The notes: a model not told the origin generated them from the letters alone. A stretch of DNA of 64,000 bases from JAJDXW01 sp965202895 (GCA_965202895.1 OZ241901.1:1364001-1428000); one strand, 5' to 3'. Shown: positions 32,910-42,348, counted from the stretch's first letter. Numbers and translations are program-made.

Positions 32910-33656
32910 GTGACAACCACAAGGTACCCCTGCCGGCGCTCCGCCGCCCCGATATCGGTTACCGCGTTCGTGGACTGGAAGGCCCAGATACACAACACGG
33001 GTGCCTTTGGCAACGTGCCTCAGCATGTCCGGGCGCAACGAACGCTCGAGCAGACCGTGCGGTCGGTCGGGGCCGGGATGGCGCAGGCGGCGGAGCACGA
33101 GCGGGCGCAGCGAACACTCGAGCGAACCGTGCGGTCGGTCAGGTCGGCCTTGATGAGCGAGTAGAAGTTGCGGTTCCGGGTCTCGTTCCGTCTCTATCAC
33201 GGTTGGCACAAGGGCTGGCAGCCCACCGATGGCCTCAAGGCCGTGCTCCAGGCTGTCGACGCTACGGACTTCACGGCGTTATCCTACGACCGCGTCGACT
33301 TCTCGCCCACCGTTCAGTATGGCCATACGCTGCTCGCGGCGTTGCCCGAGCGGAAGCACCACCACCAGCGCCCGCGCCTGCTGATTCACTTGCCCAACAC
33401 GTTGCGCGATCAGGAGAAGGGCAAACCGCTGGAAGAGAAGATGGTGGACACTGCGCTTGCCGCGGATCTGCTCGCGTGGGCGCACCAGTCGCCCTCCGAG
33501 TGGGCGCTCGTGCTTGCCGAGGACGACGACATGGTACCGCCGCTCTTCACCGCGGAAGCATGGATCAAGCCGCATGGCGGTCGAGCTCTGCTGCTGCGGA
33601 AACGGGAAGCCGGCCAGTACCTCAGGCTTGACGGCCTGCGGAGGTGCCTGAAATGA
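32910..33656 (+). pseudogene. NYN-domain nuclease gene interrupted by an amber codon
   Basis: One reading frame holds a NYN/PIN-like ribonuclease domain but contains TAG at 33162-33164. The part before it has VTAFVDWKAQIH, where Asp is the first metal ligand. The part after (from 33165) has KMVDTALAADLLAWA and LVLAEDDDMVPPL, supplying the other acidic residues. Just before the stop, a 38-bp segment is duplicated (33031-33068 and 33103-33140, 4 mismatches, period 72), adding 24 residues in frame. Its TGA overlaps the ATG of the NTPase gene (ATGA at 33653-33656), so the two were translated together. It may be decayed or an OFF form; restart at 33168 (TTG) would give a domain lacking the first Asp. 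Confidence 0.7.
33031..33140 (+). repeat. In-frame 72-bp-period duplication inside the NYN gene
   Basis: Two 38-base copies starting GGGCGCA(A/G)CGAAC(G/A)CTCGAGC and ending ACCGTGCGGTCGGTC occupy 33031-33068 and 33103-33140, with 34 bases between. The 72-base period keeps the frame and duplicates RAQRTLE(Q/R)TVRSV. Four mismatches show it is not brand-new. Confidence 0.8.
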
Positions 33657-35890
33657 AAGCTGCCTGCTCGCGGATCCTTGACGAAATGATGGTGTTCGCG
33701 GACTTGGGAACCGATGGCGCCCTGGGCGAGCAAACCCGCGAAGGCTTCATCGTTCGACTGTTTCGCAACGGTGACGAGCTGGCGCTGGTATTTCCAGAAG
33801 GCGGCGCCGGCAAGGTCATCGAACGGTGCCGTGGCAGCAAATCCCGAACGCACGCATCCTACCTTGCGCTCCTGGCTTCGGAACGCTTCGGCGACCTGCG
33901 CTCCTGGGCGGCGACGCAGAGCCTGCTTCTGCGCGAGACCTTGGCGGAGATATACCCCGGTATTCGCGTACAGGGTGCGATCGACGATCACGACGACATG
34001 CTGACCGCCGACAAGCTGGACGACTTCCTGCAGTCCGCCGAGCGCGGCCAGGACTCTGTTCAAGTCATGCTGATCGACGGCCCGGCCGGCATCGGCAAGA
34101 CGAAGTTCATCGAGGCGCTGGCCTTGGCGCGGGCAACAAGCTACGGGCGCCGGCGTCACCCGCTTGTTCTCCACGTACAGAGCCGTGGTCGCGTGTTGTC
34201 TTATCTGCAAGACCTGATCGCCTTCAGCCTGCAGCGTCTGCGTCTGTCCGTGACCTTCGACCAGCTACCCGTGCTGGCTCGCCATGGCCTGGTGACATTG
34301 GCGGTCGATGGATTCGACGAACTCGGAGACCCCAACGGCTACGAGCTCGCGTGGAGCCAAGTCAATGAGACGATCGACGAGCTCCGTGGTGCGGGCACGC
34401 TCATCCTGGCCGGTCGCGAGACGTTCATTGGATTGGAGCGCCTGAAGTCCGCTCTCCCGGTACTGCAAGAAGACCGAGATATCGTTCATGGACTGACCTT
34501 GCGCCCGCCTTCGCCCGCGGATGCCGAAAAGTGGCTTCGCAAAAAGGGATGGTCGAAAGCCGAGGTGCAGGAAACCCGTCATCTCCTGGACCCGGACTCC
34601 TACGCGCTGAGGCCGTTCTTCCTTGCCAGACTCGCGGAAACGGACATTGCGGAATCCCTGCGCGGATCCGTTGGCACGAGCCTGCTCTCAATCTTGATCG
34701 ACTTGATGGTCGACCGCGAGAGTCGGAAATTCGGAGACCCGGTGGATCGCGTTCTCGATGCCGAAGAGCGACGCCAGTACGCGCATCGCTTCCTGTGCGA
34801 GGCCGCACAGTATATGGCGGACGATCAGACGGACATCATTGGAGAGACCCCGCTGACGTGGCTGGTCGACATGGCCGCACCGGAAGATCTGGACCCCGAA
34901 ACTGCTGGCCTCTTGAAGAACCGGGCAGGGGTGATGGCATTTCTCGCCAACGACGTGCTTCCGGGTTATCGACGGTTCGCGCACTCTCAACTGTTCAACT
35001 ATTTCCTCAGTGCTGCCGCCATCGAGTCGGTGAGCAGAGGAGAGATCCCGAAATTCGTGCGGCGCAACATCTTCAGTGCGGACTTCCTGGCGGTGTTCGT
35101 GGAGGTGCTCCGCTACATCGCCAGTGTGGATCCAAGCCGGGTCAGGATGTTCTTCGAAGGAGCGCAGGAGTGGGTGAAGAACTACCGGTCGATCGACCGT
35201 GGCGCCCGGAATCTCGGCACGTGGATCATCGCTGCGTTGCCGACGATGGCAGACATCGTCGACGGGAGCGACGGTCTCCGGATCGGCCCGATGGAAGTGG
35301 ACGAGACCATCCTCCGCGGCACGTTGCCGGACACGGTTCTTCAAAGGGTATTCGTGAATCAGATCGATGTCCGCGGCGCAGACCTGCGAGAGCTGACGTT
35401 CGATGAATCCACGTTGGTTACCGCCATCGTGGACGAGGGCACCCGTGTATCCTCCACCTTCCCGATGCCTCAAAGGATTCGTCGGCAGAACATCGGAACG
35501 ATGCGCGGCGTTGATGAACGTGACCCGGCATTGATAGAAGAGTGGCTTGACGCACATGGTCGCCAGGAGTCGCCGGACGAGGCCGCGCCTGCCCCTGACA
35601 GCCGGCATGGACGAATGTTGCGGTTGGTGGAACGGGCCTGCCGAAATTCGTCGTTCTGGATTCCAGAGGATACGGACGGGAAGATCGACAGGTTCGTCAA
35701 GGACCCGCTCTGGCCGGATGTACTGGATTTGCTGAGAAGCCACGATTTCATCCGAGAGAGACGTTTGAGCGCAAGCGGGCCCAAGAGCCGATTCGTCCAC
35801 ATCAAACGGACTGACCGAATACTGGTCGCCGATCCGAAGGACAGAGATGTCGCGAAGTTCTACAAGGCGGTGGCGGACGCAGCAGGCTGA
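33653..35890 (+). CDS. STAND/NACHT-like P-loop NTPase, partner of the NYN gene
   Basis: A 745-residue protein. Walker A is IDGPAGIGKTKF (about 141-152), Walker B LVTLAVDGFDEL (213-224), and LILAGRETF (250-258) a sensor-like strand, a layout typical of NACHT/STAND signalling NTPases. The N-terminal ~110 residues are unassigned. A helical middle follows, and FVNQIDVRGADLRELTFDE resembles a short pentapeptide-repeat stretch. The C-terminal ~120 residues after a Pro-rich linker may be a winged helix (LWPDVLDLLRSHDFIRERRL). Codon use is visibly less GC-rich than neighbouring metabolic genes. The ATGA junction with the upstream nuclease gene argues for a two-gene system, probably antiviral; the trigger is unknown. 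Confidence 0.7.
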   Translation: MKAACSRILDEMMVFADLGTDGALGEQTREGFIVRLFRNGDELALVFPEGGAGKVIERCRGSKSRTHASYLALLASERFGDLRSWAATQSLLLRETLAEIYPGIRVQGAIDDHDDMLTADKLDDFLQSAERGQDSVQVMLIDGPAGIGKTKFIEALALARATSYGRRRHPLVLHVQSRGRVLSYLQDLIAFSLQRLRLSVTFDQLPVLARHGLVTLAVDGFDELGDPNGYELAWSQVNETIDELRGAGTLILAGRETFIGLERLKSALPVLQEDRDIVHGLTLRPPSPADAEKWLRKKGWSKAEVQETRHLLDPDSYALRPFFLARLAETDIAESLRGSVGTSLLSILIDLMVDRESRKFGDPVDRVLDAEERRQYAHRFLCEAAQYMADDQTDIIGETPLTWLVDMAAPEDLDPETAGLLKNRAGVMAFLANDVLPGYRRFAHSQLFNYFLSAAAIESVSRGEIPKFVRRNIFSADFLAVFVEVLRYIASVDPSRVRMFFEGAQEWVKNYRSIDRGARNLGTWIIAALPTMADIVDGSDGLRIGPMEVDETILRGTLPDTVLQRVFVNQIDVRGADLRELTFDESTLVTAIVDEGTRVSSTFPMPQRIRRQNIGTMRGVDERDPALIEEWLDAHGRQESPDEAAPAPDSRHGRMLRLVERACRNSSFWIPEDTDGKIDRFVKDPLWPDVLDLLRSHDFIRERRLSASGPKSRFVHIKRTDRILVADPKDRDVAKFYKAVADAAG

Positions 35891-36008
35891 GGAGATAAGG
35901 TGTGCCCAAGGTGATGCGTCCCAAGCCGGCTTGGGGGCCATGACTACGACCGACTCGAATGGCGCAGTCGACCCGACTGTCAGAAATTCCATGTTTGGGC
36001 CGCAGTGG

Positions 36009-36449
36009 TTACAGAATGGGCAAGTCGTTGCAGGGCGAGCGTGAACCGACGCAGATGGCGTCGACAATCGGCTGCACTTCGGGGTCACCGCTCTCGCGTT
36101 CCGCCAAGCCCACCCAGGGCATTCGCCGGACGATCCATGGAACCTCCCCGGCGGGGATTCGTTCCGGGTCGCCGACCACGACGGGGATCAGTCGGTTGCT
36201 GTAGTTCTTTGCGCCGAGCGCGTACTCGATGTTGCGCCTCACATCGGGGGAACGGATCGCGGCCGGCGTCAACAGGACCACCATCGCCCCGGATTCCTCC
36301 AGCGCACGGCCCATCTCCGCGGCCCAGTTGTCGCCGGGGAGGAGATCGAGGTCGGGGTTCCACACCTCCAGCCCGTTTCGCCGGAGCGCCTCGGAGACCC
36401 GGACCGCCAACGGCGCGTCCATGTGGGAGTGGCTGAGGAAGACCTTCAT
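36009..36449 (-). CDS. TIR-domain protein
   Basis: A 146-residue protein consisting almost wholly of a Toll/interleukin-1 receptor domain: KVFLSHSHMDAPLAVRVSEAL, LEVWNPDLDLLPGDNW, VVLLTPAAIRSPDVRRNIEYALGA and LIPVVVGDP. Glu75 in NIEYALG is at the position used by NAD-cleaving bacterial TIR domains. Bacterial TIR proteins often act as NADase effectors or second-messenger synthases in phage defence, but this one has no fused sensor. It is convergent with the NTPase gene, 118 bases away, so it may be the effector of that system or independent. Confidence 0.82.
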   Translation of the reverse strand: MKVFLSHSHMDAPLAVRVSEALRRNGLEVWNPDLDLLPGDNWAAEMGRALEESGAMVVLLTPAAIRSPDVRRNIEYALGAKNYSNRLIPVVVGDPERIPAGEVPWIVRRMPWVGLAERESGDPEVQPIVDAICVGSRSPCNDLPIL

Positions 36450-36622
36450 CGCCTCTCGTTCCTGATCGTACCGCGCCGATCAGTGTACCCCCAAGGAGGA
36501 TGGCCCGGGTCACGCCGTCCCGCGGCCAGCGCGAGACCGGTGCCCGCGCGAACGCTCGCATGGCGGGGCGCGGTCACGAAGCAACCCGCGACGGGAACGC
36601 CGGCGCCGAGGAGCACGGCCGG

Positions 36623-36991
36623 TCAGCGGACGAGCAGCGCGCCGGCCCACGCCGCGGCGAGGCACAGGGCGACGCTGAGCGCCGCGTTGGCCGCGCCCGC
36701 GAGCCAGCGGCCGGCCTGGAGGAGGGCCAGGGTCTCGACCGAGAACGTGGAGAAGGTCGTGAACGCGCCGAGCAGCCCGGTCAGGAGCAGCAGGCGCACC
36801 TCCGGGGCGACGTGCATCCGGTCCGCGAAGAGGGCGGCCAGCCCGCCCATCGCGAAGGAGCCGGCGACGTTGACGGCGAGGGTGCCGAGCGGGAAGCGCC
36901 CGCCGAACGCGGCCGCCGCTGCGACCGAGACCCCGTGGCGGGCGAGGGCGCCCACCGCGCCCCCGAATGCGATGGCGAGGAGCTGGCGCAA
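36623..36991 (-). CDS. crcB: Fluoride-specific ion channel FluC (CrcB)
   Basis: Small four-helix membrane protein of 122 residues that exports fluoride as a dual-topology dimer. Signature residues are GGAVGALARHGV, GTLAVNVAGSFAMG, and GLLGAFTTFSTFSVE (the TTFSTFS phenylalanine track). The family commonly occurs with a fluoride riboswitch, but none is recognisable upstream. The start ATG is at 36991. It is followed leftward by no partner gene. Confidence 0.93.
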   Translation of the reverse strand: MRQLLAIAFGGAVGALARHGVSVAAAAAFGGRFPLGTLAVNVAGSFAMGGLAALFADRMHVAPEVRLLLLTGLLGAFTTFSTFSVETLALLQAGRWLAGAANAALSVALCLAAAWAGALLVR

Positions 36992-37093
36992 GGCCGGGGG
37001 CCGGAAGCCTGGGGTCGGGGACCGGGAGCCGCGGGACCGCCGGGCCGTGGCCGGGCCGGGCCGAACGGCTCGGCTCCGGTTCCGCCCCGGGGG

Positions 37094-38884
37094 CTAGTAG
37101 GCGTCCGCTTCGAGCGCCATCAGGGTCTCCGCCCCCGACCGGATGGCCGCGTCGAGTGCGGACGCCTCCGGCAGCAGGCGCCCCATGAAATAGCGTGCGG
37201 TGGCGAGCTTCGCCCGATAGAACCCGGTGTTGTCGGAGGGCGCGCGCTCGAGCGCCGCCTCCGCCATCGCCGCCCACAGGTACGCGAGGCAGACGAGCCC
37301 GGTCAGACGCAGGTAGTCCACCGCCGCCGCCCCCAGCTCCTCGCGGTTCCCGGCCGCCCGCCCCATCAACCATTCCGTCACCGCCCGAAGCCGCTCCAGG
37401 GCGGCCGCGAACGGCCCCAGGAACTCCGCGAGCGCCTCGTCGCCCTCCCGCTCCTCGATGAACGACCGCAGGTCCGCCGCGAGCGACCACAACGCCTCCC
37501 CGCCGTTCATGAAGAGCTTGCGGCCCACGAGGTCGTTCGCCTGTATCCCGTTCGTGCCCTCGTAGATCTGGGCGATGCGCGCATCGCGGACGAGCTGTTC
37601 CATGCCGGTCTCCGCGATATAGCCCGCCCCCCCGAACACCTGCTGGCAGCGGGTCGCGTTCTCGTACCCGAGATCGCTCAGGAACGCCTTGACCACCGGG
37701 GTGAGCAGGGCCACCCGGTCCGCGGACTTCCGCCGCGCCTCCGGGTCCGGGTGCCGGGCGGAGCGGTCGATCTCGAGCCCCACCCAGCCCGCGAACGCCC
37801 GCCCGCCCTCGTTCCAGGCGCGGGCGGTCTGCAACATCCGCCGCACGTCGGGGTGCACGATGATGGGGTCGGCCGGCAGGTCCGGGCGCTTGGGGCCGGA
37901 GAGCGAACGGCCCTGGAGCCGCTCGCGCGCGTAGGCGACCGCGCTCTGGTACGCCTTCTCGGCGAGCCCGAGCCCTTGCAGCCCGACCGCCAGGCGTTCG
38001 TGGTTCATCATCGTGAACATGCAGGCGAGCCCCCGGTGCGGCTCGCCGACCAGCCAGCCGGCCGCGTCCTCGAAGCTCATGACGCAGGTCGGCGCCCCTT
38101 CGATGCCCATCTTGGTCTCGATCGAGACGCAGTGCGCGGCGTTGCGCGCGCCGGGCTCGCCGCCGGCCCCGACCAGATACTTCGGTACCAGGAACAGGCT
38201 GATGCCCTTCACTCCGGGCGGCGCGTCGGGAAGCCTCGCGAGCACCAGGTGGATGATGTTCTCGGTCAGGTCGTGCTCGCCGCAGGTGATGAAGATCTTG
38301 GTCCCGGTGATCCCGTAGCTCCCGTCCGGGCGCGGGACCGCACGGGTCCGGATCATGCCGAGGTCGGTGCCGGCGTGGGATTCGGTGAGGCACATCGTGC
38401 CGCTCCAGCGTCCGCTCACCATGTTCGGGAGGTACTTCGCCCGCAGCGCCTCGGAGGCGTGGGACTCGATCGCGGTGCACGCCCCGTGGGTGAGGCCGGG
38501 CAGGAGGCTGAGGGCCATGTTGGCCGAGGTGAACATCTCGTCGATGAAGAAGTTGAGGGTCTCGGGGAGGCCCTGTCCGCCGTACTCGGGGTCCGCGGAG
38601 ACCCCGAGCCACCCCGCGTCCCGGACCGCGCGGTAGGCGTCGGGGAAGCCGCTCGGCAGGCGGACCGTCCCGTCCGGGCGCCGCTCGCAGCCTTCTTCGT
38701 GTCCGGGCATGTTGGTGGGATGGACGACCTCCTCGAAGAGGCGTCCGGCCTGCTCGAGCACCCCGTCGACGAGGTCCGCGCTGACCTCCTCGAAGCCGGG
38801 AAGCTCCGCGAACCGCTCCTCCGCCCGGAGGACTTCGTTCAGCACGAACTGCATGTCGCGCACTGGCGCACGGTATGTCTGCAT
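37094..38884 (-). CDS. Acyl-CoA dehydrogenase, long DmdC/FadE-like type
   Basis: A 596-residue flavoenzyme. YRAPVRDMQFVLNEVL at the start and the ~130-residue C-terminal extension (DUF with LRLTGLVCLAYLW) mark the subgroup containing 3-methylmercaptopropionyl-CoA dehydrogenase DmdC. The FAD segments are TMCLTESHAGTDLG and ITGTKIFITCGEHDLTENI, and the catalytic Glu lies in AQIYEGTNGIQA. Electrons would go to ETF and then to the ETF-quinone oxidoreductase encoded upstream in the same orientation. Whether the substrate is a DMSP-derived thioester or a simple acyl-CoA cannot be told from the sequence. Confidence 0.9.
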   Translation of the reverse strand: MQTYRAPVRDMQFVLNEVLRAEERFAELPGFEEVSADLVDGVLEQAGRLFEEVVHPTNMPGHEEGCERRPDGTVRLPSGFPDAYRAVRDAGWLGVSADPEYGGQGLPETLNFFIDEMFTSANMALSLLPGLTHGACTAIESHASEALRAKYLPNMVSGRWSGTMCLTESHAGTDLGMIRTRAVPRPDGSYGITGTKIFITCGEHDLTENIIHLVLARLPDAPPGVKGISLFLVPKYLVGAGGEPGARNAAHCVSIETKMGIEGAPTCVMSFEDAAGWLVGEPHRGLACMFTMMNHERLAVGLQGLGLAEKAYQSAVAYARERLQGRSLSGPKRPDLPADPIIVHPDVRRMLQTARAWNEGGRAFAGWVGLEIDRSARHPDPEARRKSADRVALLTPVVKAFLSDLGYENATRCQQVFGGAGYIAETGMEQLVRDARIAQIYEGTNGIQANDLVGRKLFMNGGEALWSLAADLRSFIEEREGDEALAEFLGPFAAALERLRAVTEWLMGRAAGNREELGAAAVDYLRLTGLVCLAYLWAAMAEAALERAPSDNTGFYRAKLATARYFMGRLLPEASALDAAIRSGAETLMALEADAY

Positions 38885-39062
38885 GGCGGGCTCGGTCTCC
38901 TGTTCCTTCGTCTTCGGGCCTTGGCGGGTACGTCCACGCCGGCGGCGCTGGCCCCGGTATCCGCGCCGCCGCGCGAAGCAGGGCGAGGCGGGGTGGATCC
39001 GGGACGGGCGGCGCGGGGCGAGGCGGGCCGGCGGGCCGACCGGGCGCCGTGCGCACCGCCGC

Positions 39063-40721
39063 CTACATGTTCGGGTAGCTCGGGCCTCCCCCGCCTTCCG
39101 GCGCCACCCAGACGATGTTCCGGGTAGGGTCCTTGATGTCGCAGGTCTTGCAGTGTACGCAGTTCTGCGCGTTGATCCGGAGCTGCCGCTCCCCGCCTTC
39201 CTCGACGAACTCGTACACCCCGGCCGGGCAGAACCGCTCCTCCGGGCCGGCGTATTCCGCGAGGTTGACCGCGACCGGCGCCGCGTCGTCCCGGAGGGTG
39301 AGGTGCACCGGCTGGTTCTCTTCGTGGTTGACGCCGGAGAGGAACACGGAGGAGAGCTTGTCGAAGGTGAGCTCCCCGTCCGGGCGCGGGTACTCGATGG
39401 GCTTTGCGTCCGCTGCCTTGCGAAGACGCTCGTGGTCGGCGCGCCCGTGGCGGAGGGTCCACGGCGCCCGCCCGCGGAGCAGCACCTGGTCGATGCCGGC
39501 GAGCAGGGTGCCGCCCCAGAGCCCCCACCGGAAGCCGGGGCGGACGTTGCGGGCGGCGCGAAGCTCCTCCCACGCCCACGACGCGCGGAACGCCTCCGGG
39601 TAGGCCGTAACCTCGTCCCCTCCCTCCGAGCCGCCCGCCACCGCCTCGAACACCGCCTCCGCGGCGAGCATCCCGGACTTCATCGCCGTATGGGTGCCCT
39701 TGATCTTGGGGGTGTTGAGGGTGCCCGCCTCGCAGCCGATCAGCACCCCGCCCGGAAACGCGAGCTTCGGGAGGCACTGGAGGCCGCCCTCGTTGAGGGC
39801 CCGCGCCCCGTAGGCGATCCGCCGCCCGCCCTCGAAGGTTCCCCGGATCTTCGGGTGGGTCTTGAACCGCTGCATCTCTTCGAAGGGCGAGAGCCAGGGG
39901 TTCTCGTAGTCGAGCCCGACCACGAAGCCGACCGCGACCTGCCGGTCCTCCAGGTGGTAGAGGAACGACCCGCCGTAGGTGTCGGAATCGAGGGGCCACC
40001 CCGCGGTGTGCACGACGAGCCCCGGCTCGTGCCGCTCGGGCCGGACCTCCCAGAGCTCCTTGATCCCGATCCCGTAGGTCTGCGGCTCGACCCCGTCGCG
40101 GAGCCGGAAGCGCTCCATCAGTCTCCGTCCGAGATGGCCGCGGCAGCCCTCGGCGAAGAAGGTGTACTTCGCGCGGAGCTCCATCCCGGGCATGAAGTTG
40201 CCGGTCGGCTCGCCGTCGCGCCCCACCCCCATGTCCCCGGTGACGACCCCGCCGACCGCGCCGTCCTCCCGGTACAGCACGTCGGCGGCGGCGAAGCCGG
40301 GGAACACCTCCGCCCCCAGCGCCTCCGCCTGGGCGGCGAGCCACCGGCAGAAGTTTCCGAGGCTGATGACGTAGTTGCCGTGGTTCTTCATCGCCGGCGG
40401 AAGGAGCGCGGCCGGCCACGAGAAGCCGCCCGCCCCGGTGAGGAAGAGGAAGCGTTCCGCGCTCACCGGGGTATGGAGGGGCGCCTCGCGCTCGCGCCAG
40501 TCGGGGAGCAGCTCCTCGAGGGCGCGGGGCTCGAGCACCGCCCCGGACAGGATGTGGGCCCCGACCTCGGACCCCTTCTCGACCACGCAGACGCTGAGAT
40601 CGCGGCCCTTCTCGTCGGCGAGCTGGCGGAGCCGGACGGCCGCGGCGAGCCCCGACGGACCGGCCCCGACGATCACCACGTCGAACTCCATGGATTCGCG
40701 TTCGATCGCCGACTCGTCCAT
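39063..40721 (-). CDS. etfD: Electron transfer flavoprotein-ubiquinone oxidoreductase
   Basis: Inner-membrane-associated flavoprotein of 552 residues passing electrons from ETF to ubiquinone. The FAD motif is DVVIVGAGPSGLAAAVRL. The ubiquinone region includes LIGCEAGTLNTPKIKGTHTAMKSG. The 4Fe-4S cluster cysteines are in CPAGVYEF and NCVHCKTCDIKDPTRNI. Length is normal. It lies upstream of the acyl-CoA dehydrogenase with a 178-base gap, so the two probably share a promoter near the TATAAT on the minus strand at 40864-40869. Confidence 0.96.
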   Translation of the reverse strand: MDESAIERESMEFDVVIVGAGPSGLAAAVRLRQLADEKGRDLSVCVVEKGSEVGAHILSGAVLEPRALEELLPDWREREAPLHTPVSAERFLFLTGAGGFSWPAALLPPAMKNHGNYVISLGNFCRWLAAQAEALGAEVFPGFAAADVLYREDGAVGGVVTGDMGVGRDGEPTGNFMPGMELRAKYTFFAEGCRGHLGRRLMERFRLRDGVEPQTYGIGIKELWEVRPERHEPGLVVHTAGWPLDSDTYGGSFLYHLEDRQVAVGFVVGLDYENPWLSPFEEMQRFKTHPKIRGTFEGGRRIAYGARALNEGGLQCLPKLAFPGGVLIGCEAGTLNTPKIKGTHTAMKSGMLAAEAVFEAVAGGSEGGDEVTAYPEAFRASWAWEELRAARNVRPGFRWGLWGGTLLAGIDQVLLRGRAPWTLRHGRADHERLRKAADAKPIEYPRPDGELTFDKLSSVFLSGVNHEENQPVHLTLRDDAAPVAVNLAEYAGPEERFCPAGVYEFVEEGGERQLRINAQNCVHCKTCDIKDPTRNIVWVAPEGGGGPSYPNM

Positions 40722-40863
40722 TCCTTCCGCCCCGTTCCCAGGCTGGGTCCGCTCCTCGGCCGACGGCCGCCCCGCTCTTCCCGCCGGACGGCCGGCGCCC
40801 CTCCCGTCCGGCTCGGCCCGGCTCGGCCTGGCCCGGCCCGCCGCACGAAGCGGGCCCGAGGCG

Positions 40864-40869
40864 ATTATA
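40864..40869 (-). promoter_or_regulatory. -10 box for etfD
   Basis: On the minus strand this hexamer reads TATAAT, a perfect sigma-70 -10. It is located about 140 bases before the etfD ATG at 40721. No good -35 is visible at 16-18 bases, so strength is uncertain. Confidence 0.4.
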
Positions 40870-41049
40870 AGGTTCCGAACAGGACCATTTCATTCTGCCG
40901 GGGTCCGGCTCCAGGGACTGCCGCCGAGCCCCGATTCGCCCCGCATGAGTCGTCGAGCTCGCGCTTTCGACCCTGCTTCACTCGAAATCCGCATCCGGCG
41001 CACGTCTCCAATGCACGATGAGATCGTCCCGGGTCCTGAACCGCGGCGC

Positions 41050-41079
41050 TTGACTTTGCGGCCGGCCCCTACCTAGATT
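41050..41079 (+). promoter_or_regulatory. Sigma-70-like promoter of the branched-chain aminotransferase gene
   Basis: TTGACT (41050-41055) and TAGATT (41074-41079) are separated by 18 bases, a good -35 and a fair -10. The start codon at 41150 follows 71 bases later, giving a short leader. Confidence 0.5.
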
Positions 41080-41149
41080 GCCGCCTCGCGCGCGGGCGGC
41101 GCCCGCGCCTCCACTTCTTCATTCATTCACGCGGTCGAGGCAGGGGCAC

Positions 41150-42247
41150 GTGGACTTCCGGATCGAGCCGGCGACGCCGGAGCAACGCCGACCGAAGCCG
41201 ACGGACGAGGGTTCGCTCGGGTTCGGGAAGATCTACAGCGACCACATGTTCACGATGCGCTGGACGGCGGACGGCGGCTGGAGCGACCCGTCGGTACGGC
41301 CGTTCTCGAACCTCGACCTGTCGCCGGCTTCCCTCGTCCTGCACTACGGCCAGACGATATTCGAGGGGCTCAAGGCGTACCGGAACCGCGGCCGTCCGGG
41401 GACGGTGAACCTCTTCCGCGCGGCGGACAACGCGGCGCGCTTCAATTCGTCGGCCGCGCGCCTCGATTTGCCGGAGGTCGGCCCGGACGTGTTCGTCGGG
41501 GCCATCGAGGCGCTGATCGAGCTCGATCACCAATGGATCCCCCGCTCCCACGGGACGTCGCTCTACGTGCGGCCGACGATGATCGCGACCGAGCCCTACA
41601 TCGGGCTCAAGTCCACGCACGAGGCCCTGTTCTACGTCATCACCGGCCCGGTCGGCGCCTACTATCCCGAAGGCTTCGACCCGGTGAAGATCACGGTCTG
41701 CGAGCGGTACTCGCGGGCCGGCCCGGGCGGGCTCGGAGCGGCCAAGACCGCCGCGAACTACGCGGCGAGCCTCAAGGCGGAGAAGGAGGCCCTCGGGCGG
41801 GGGTTCACCCAGGTCCTGTGGCTCGATGCGGCGGAGCACCGCTACGTCGAGGAAGTGGGATCGATGAACATCCTGTTCAAGATCGGAGGAACGGTCGTGA
41901 CCCCTCCGGCCGGCGACACCATCCTCGCGGGCATCACCAAGGACTCCGTGCTGAAGCTCCTCGCGAGCTGGGATGTCCCGGTGGCGGAGGAGCGGCTGAC
42001 GATCGACGACGTGCTCGAAGCGCAGCGGAACGGGACGCTCGAAGAGGTGTTCGGGGCGGGGACGGCGGCGGTGATCTCCCCGGTCGGGGCGCTCGAGCAC
42101 CAGGGGCGGACCCACCATATCGCGAACGGCGGCACCGGACCGCTCGCGGAGCGGCTCTTCGACGAGCTGATCGGCATCCAGTACGGGTCGAGACCCGATC
42201 CCTTCGGCTGGATCCGGGAGGTGGCGCCGGCCGGCATGAGCGGCTGA
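41150..42247 (+). CDS. ilvE: Branched-chain amino acid aminotransferase
   Basis: Fold-type IV PLP enzyme of 365 residues, matching the large bacterial/eukaryotic BCAT type. Landmarks are GFGKIYSDHMFTMRW, LHYGQTIFEGLKAYR, SLYVRPTMIATEP, GLGAAKTAANYAASL with the PLP-binding Lys, and EVGSMNILFKIGG. It transfers amino groups to the oxo-acids of leucine, isoleucine and valine. The GTG at 41150 is preferred; the frame upstream is low-complexity. The permease at 42349 follows by about 100 bases. Confidence 0.93.
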   Translation: MDFRIEPATPEQRRPKPTDEGSLGFGKIYSDHMFTMRWTADGGWSDPSVRPFSNLDLSPASLVLHYGQTIFEGLKAYRNRGRPGTVNLFRAADNAARFNSSAARLDLPEVGPDVFVGAIEALIELDHQWIPRSHGTSLYVRPTMIATEPYIGLKSTHEALFYVITGPVGAYYPEGFDPVKITVCERYSRAGPGGLGAAKTAANYAASLKAEKEALGRGFTQVLWLDAAEHRYVEEVGSMNILFKIGGTVVTPPAGDTILAGITKDSVLKLLASWDVPVAEERLTIDDVLEAQRNGTLEEVFGAGTAAVISPVGALEHQGRTHHIANGGTGPLAERLFDELIGIQYGSRPDPFGWIREVAPAGMSG

Positions 42248-42348
42248 AGCGGCGCCGTTTCGCGGCCGGAAATCGGCCGGCGCGCCTGCATCCCGAGACC
42301 ACGCGGCCCGGTAACGGCGGCGTTGCCGGGCCGCCGGTCCGAATCCCG

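Larger units (their letters stand above)
40722..41149. other. Divergent promoter region between etfD and branched-chain aminotransferase
   Basis: No gene is supported in these 428 bases. The left half is GC-rich with CGGCTCGGCC repeats. The right half is noticeably less GC-rich and carries both promoter candidates described separately (minus strand at 40864, plus strand at 41050-41079). Confidence 0.5.

Noticed and set aside
33162..33164. TAG in the NYN gene as pyrrolysine or other recoding
   Set aside because: No pyl genes, no recoding signal and an adjacent duplication; disruption is the simpler explanation.
36992..37093. Fluoride riboswitch before crcB
   Set aside because: The short GC-rich leader shows none of the conserved crcB-motif sequence or pseudoknot elements.
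36500..39127. Long plus-strand open frame opposite crcB and the acyl-CoA dehydrogenase
   Set aside because: Antisense shadow with no fold-like hydrophobic pattern; the minus strand encodes well-conserved proteins.
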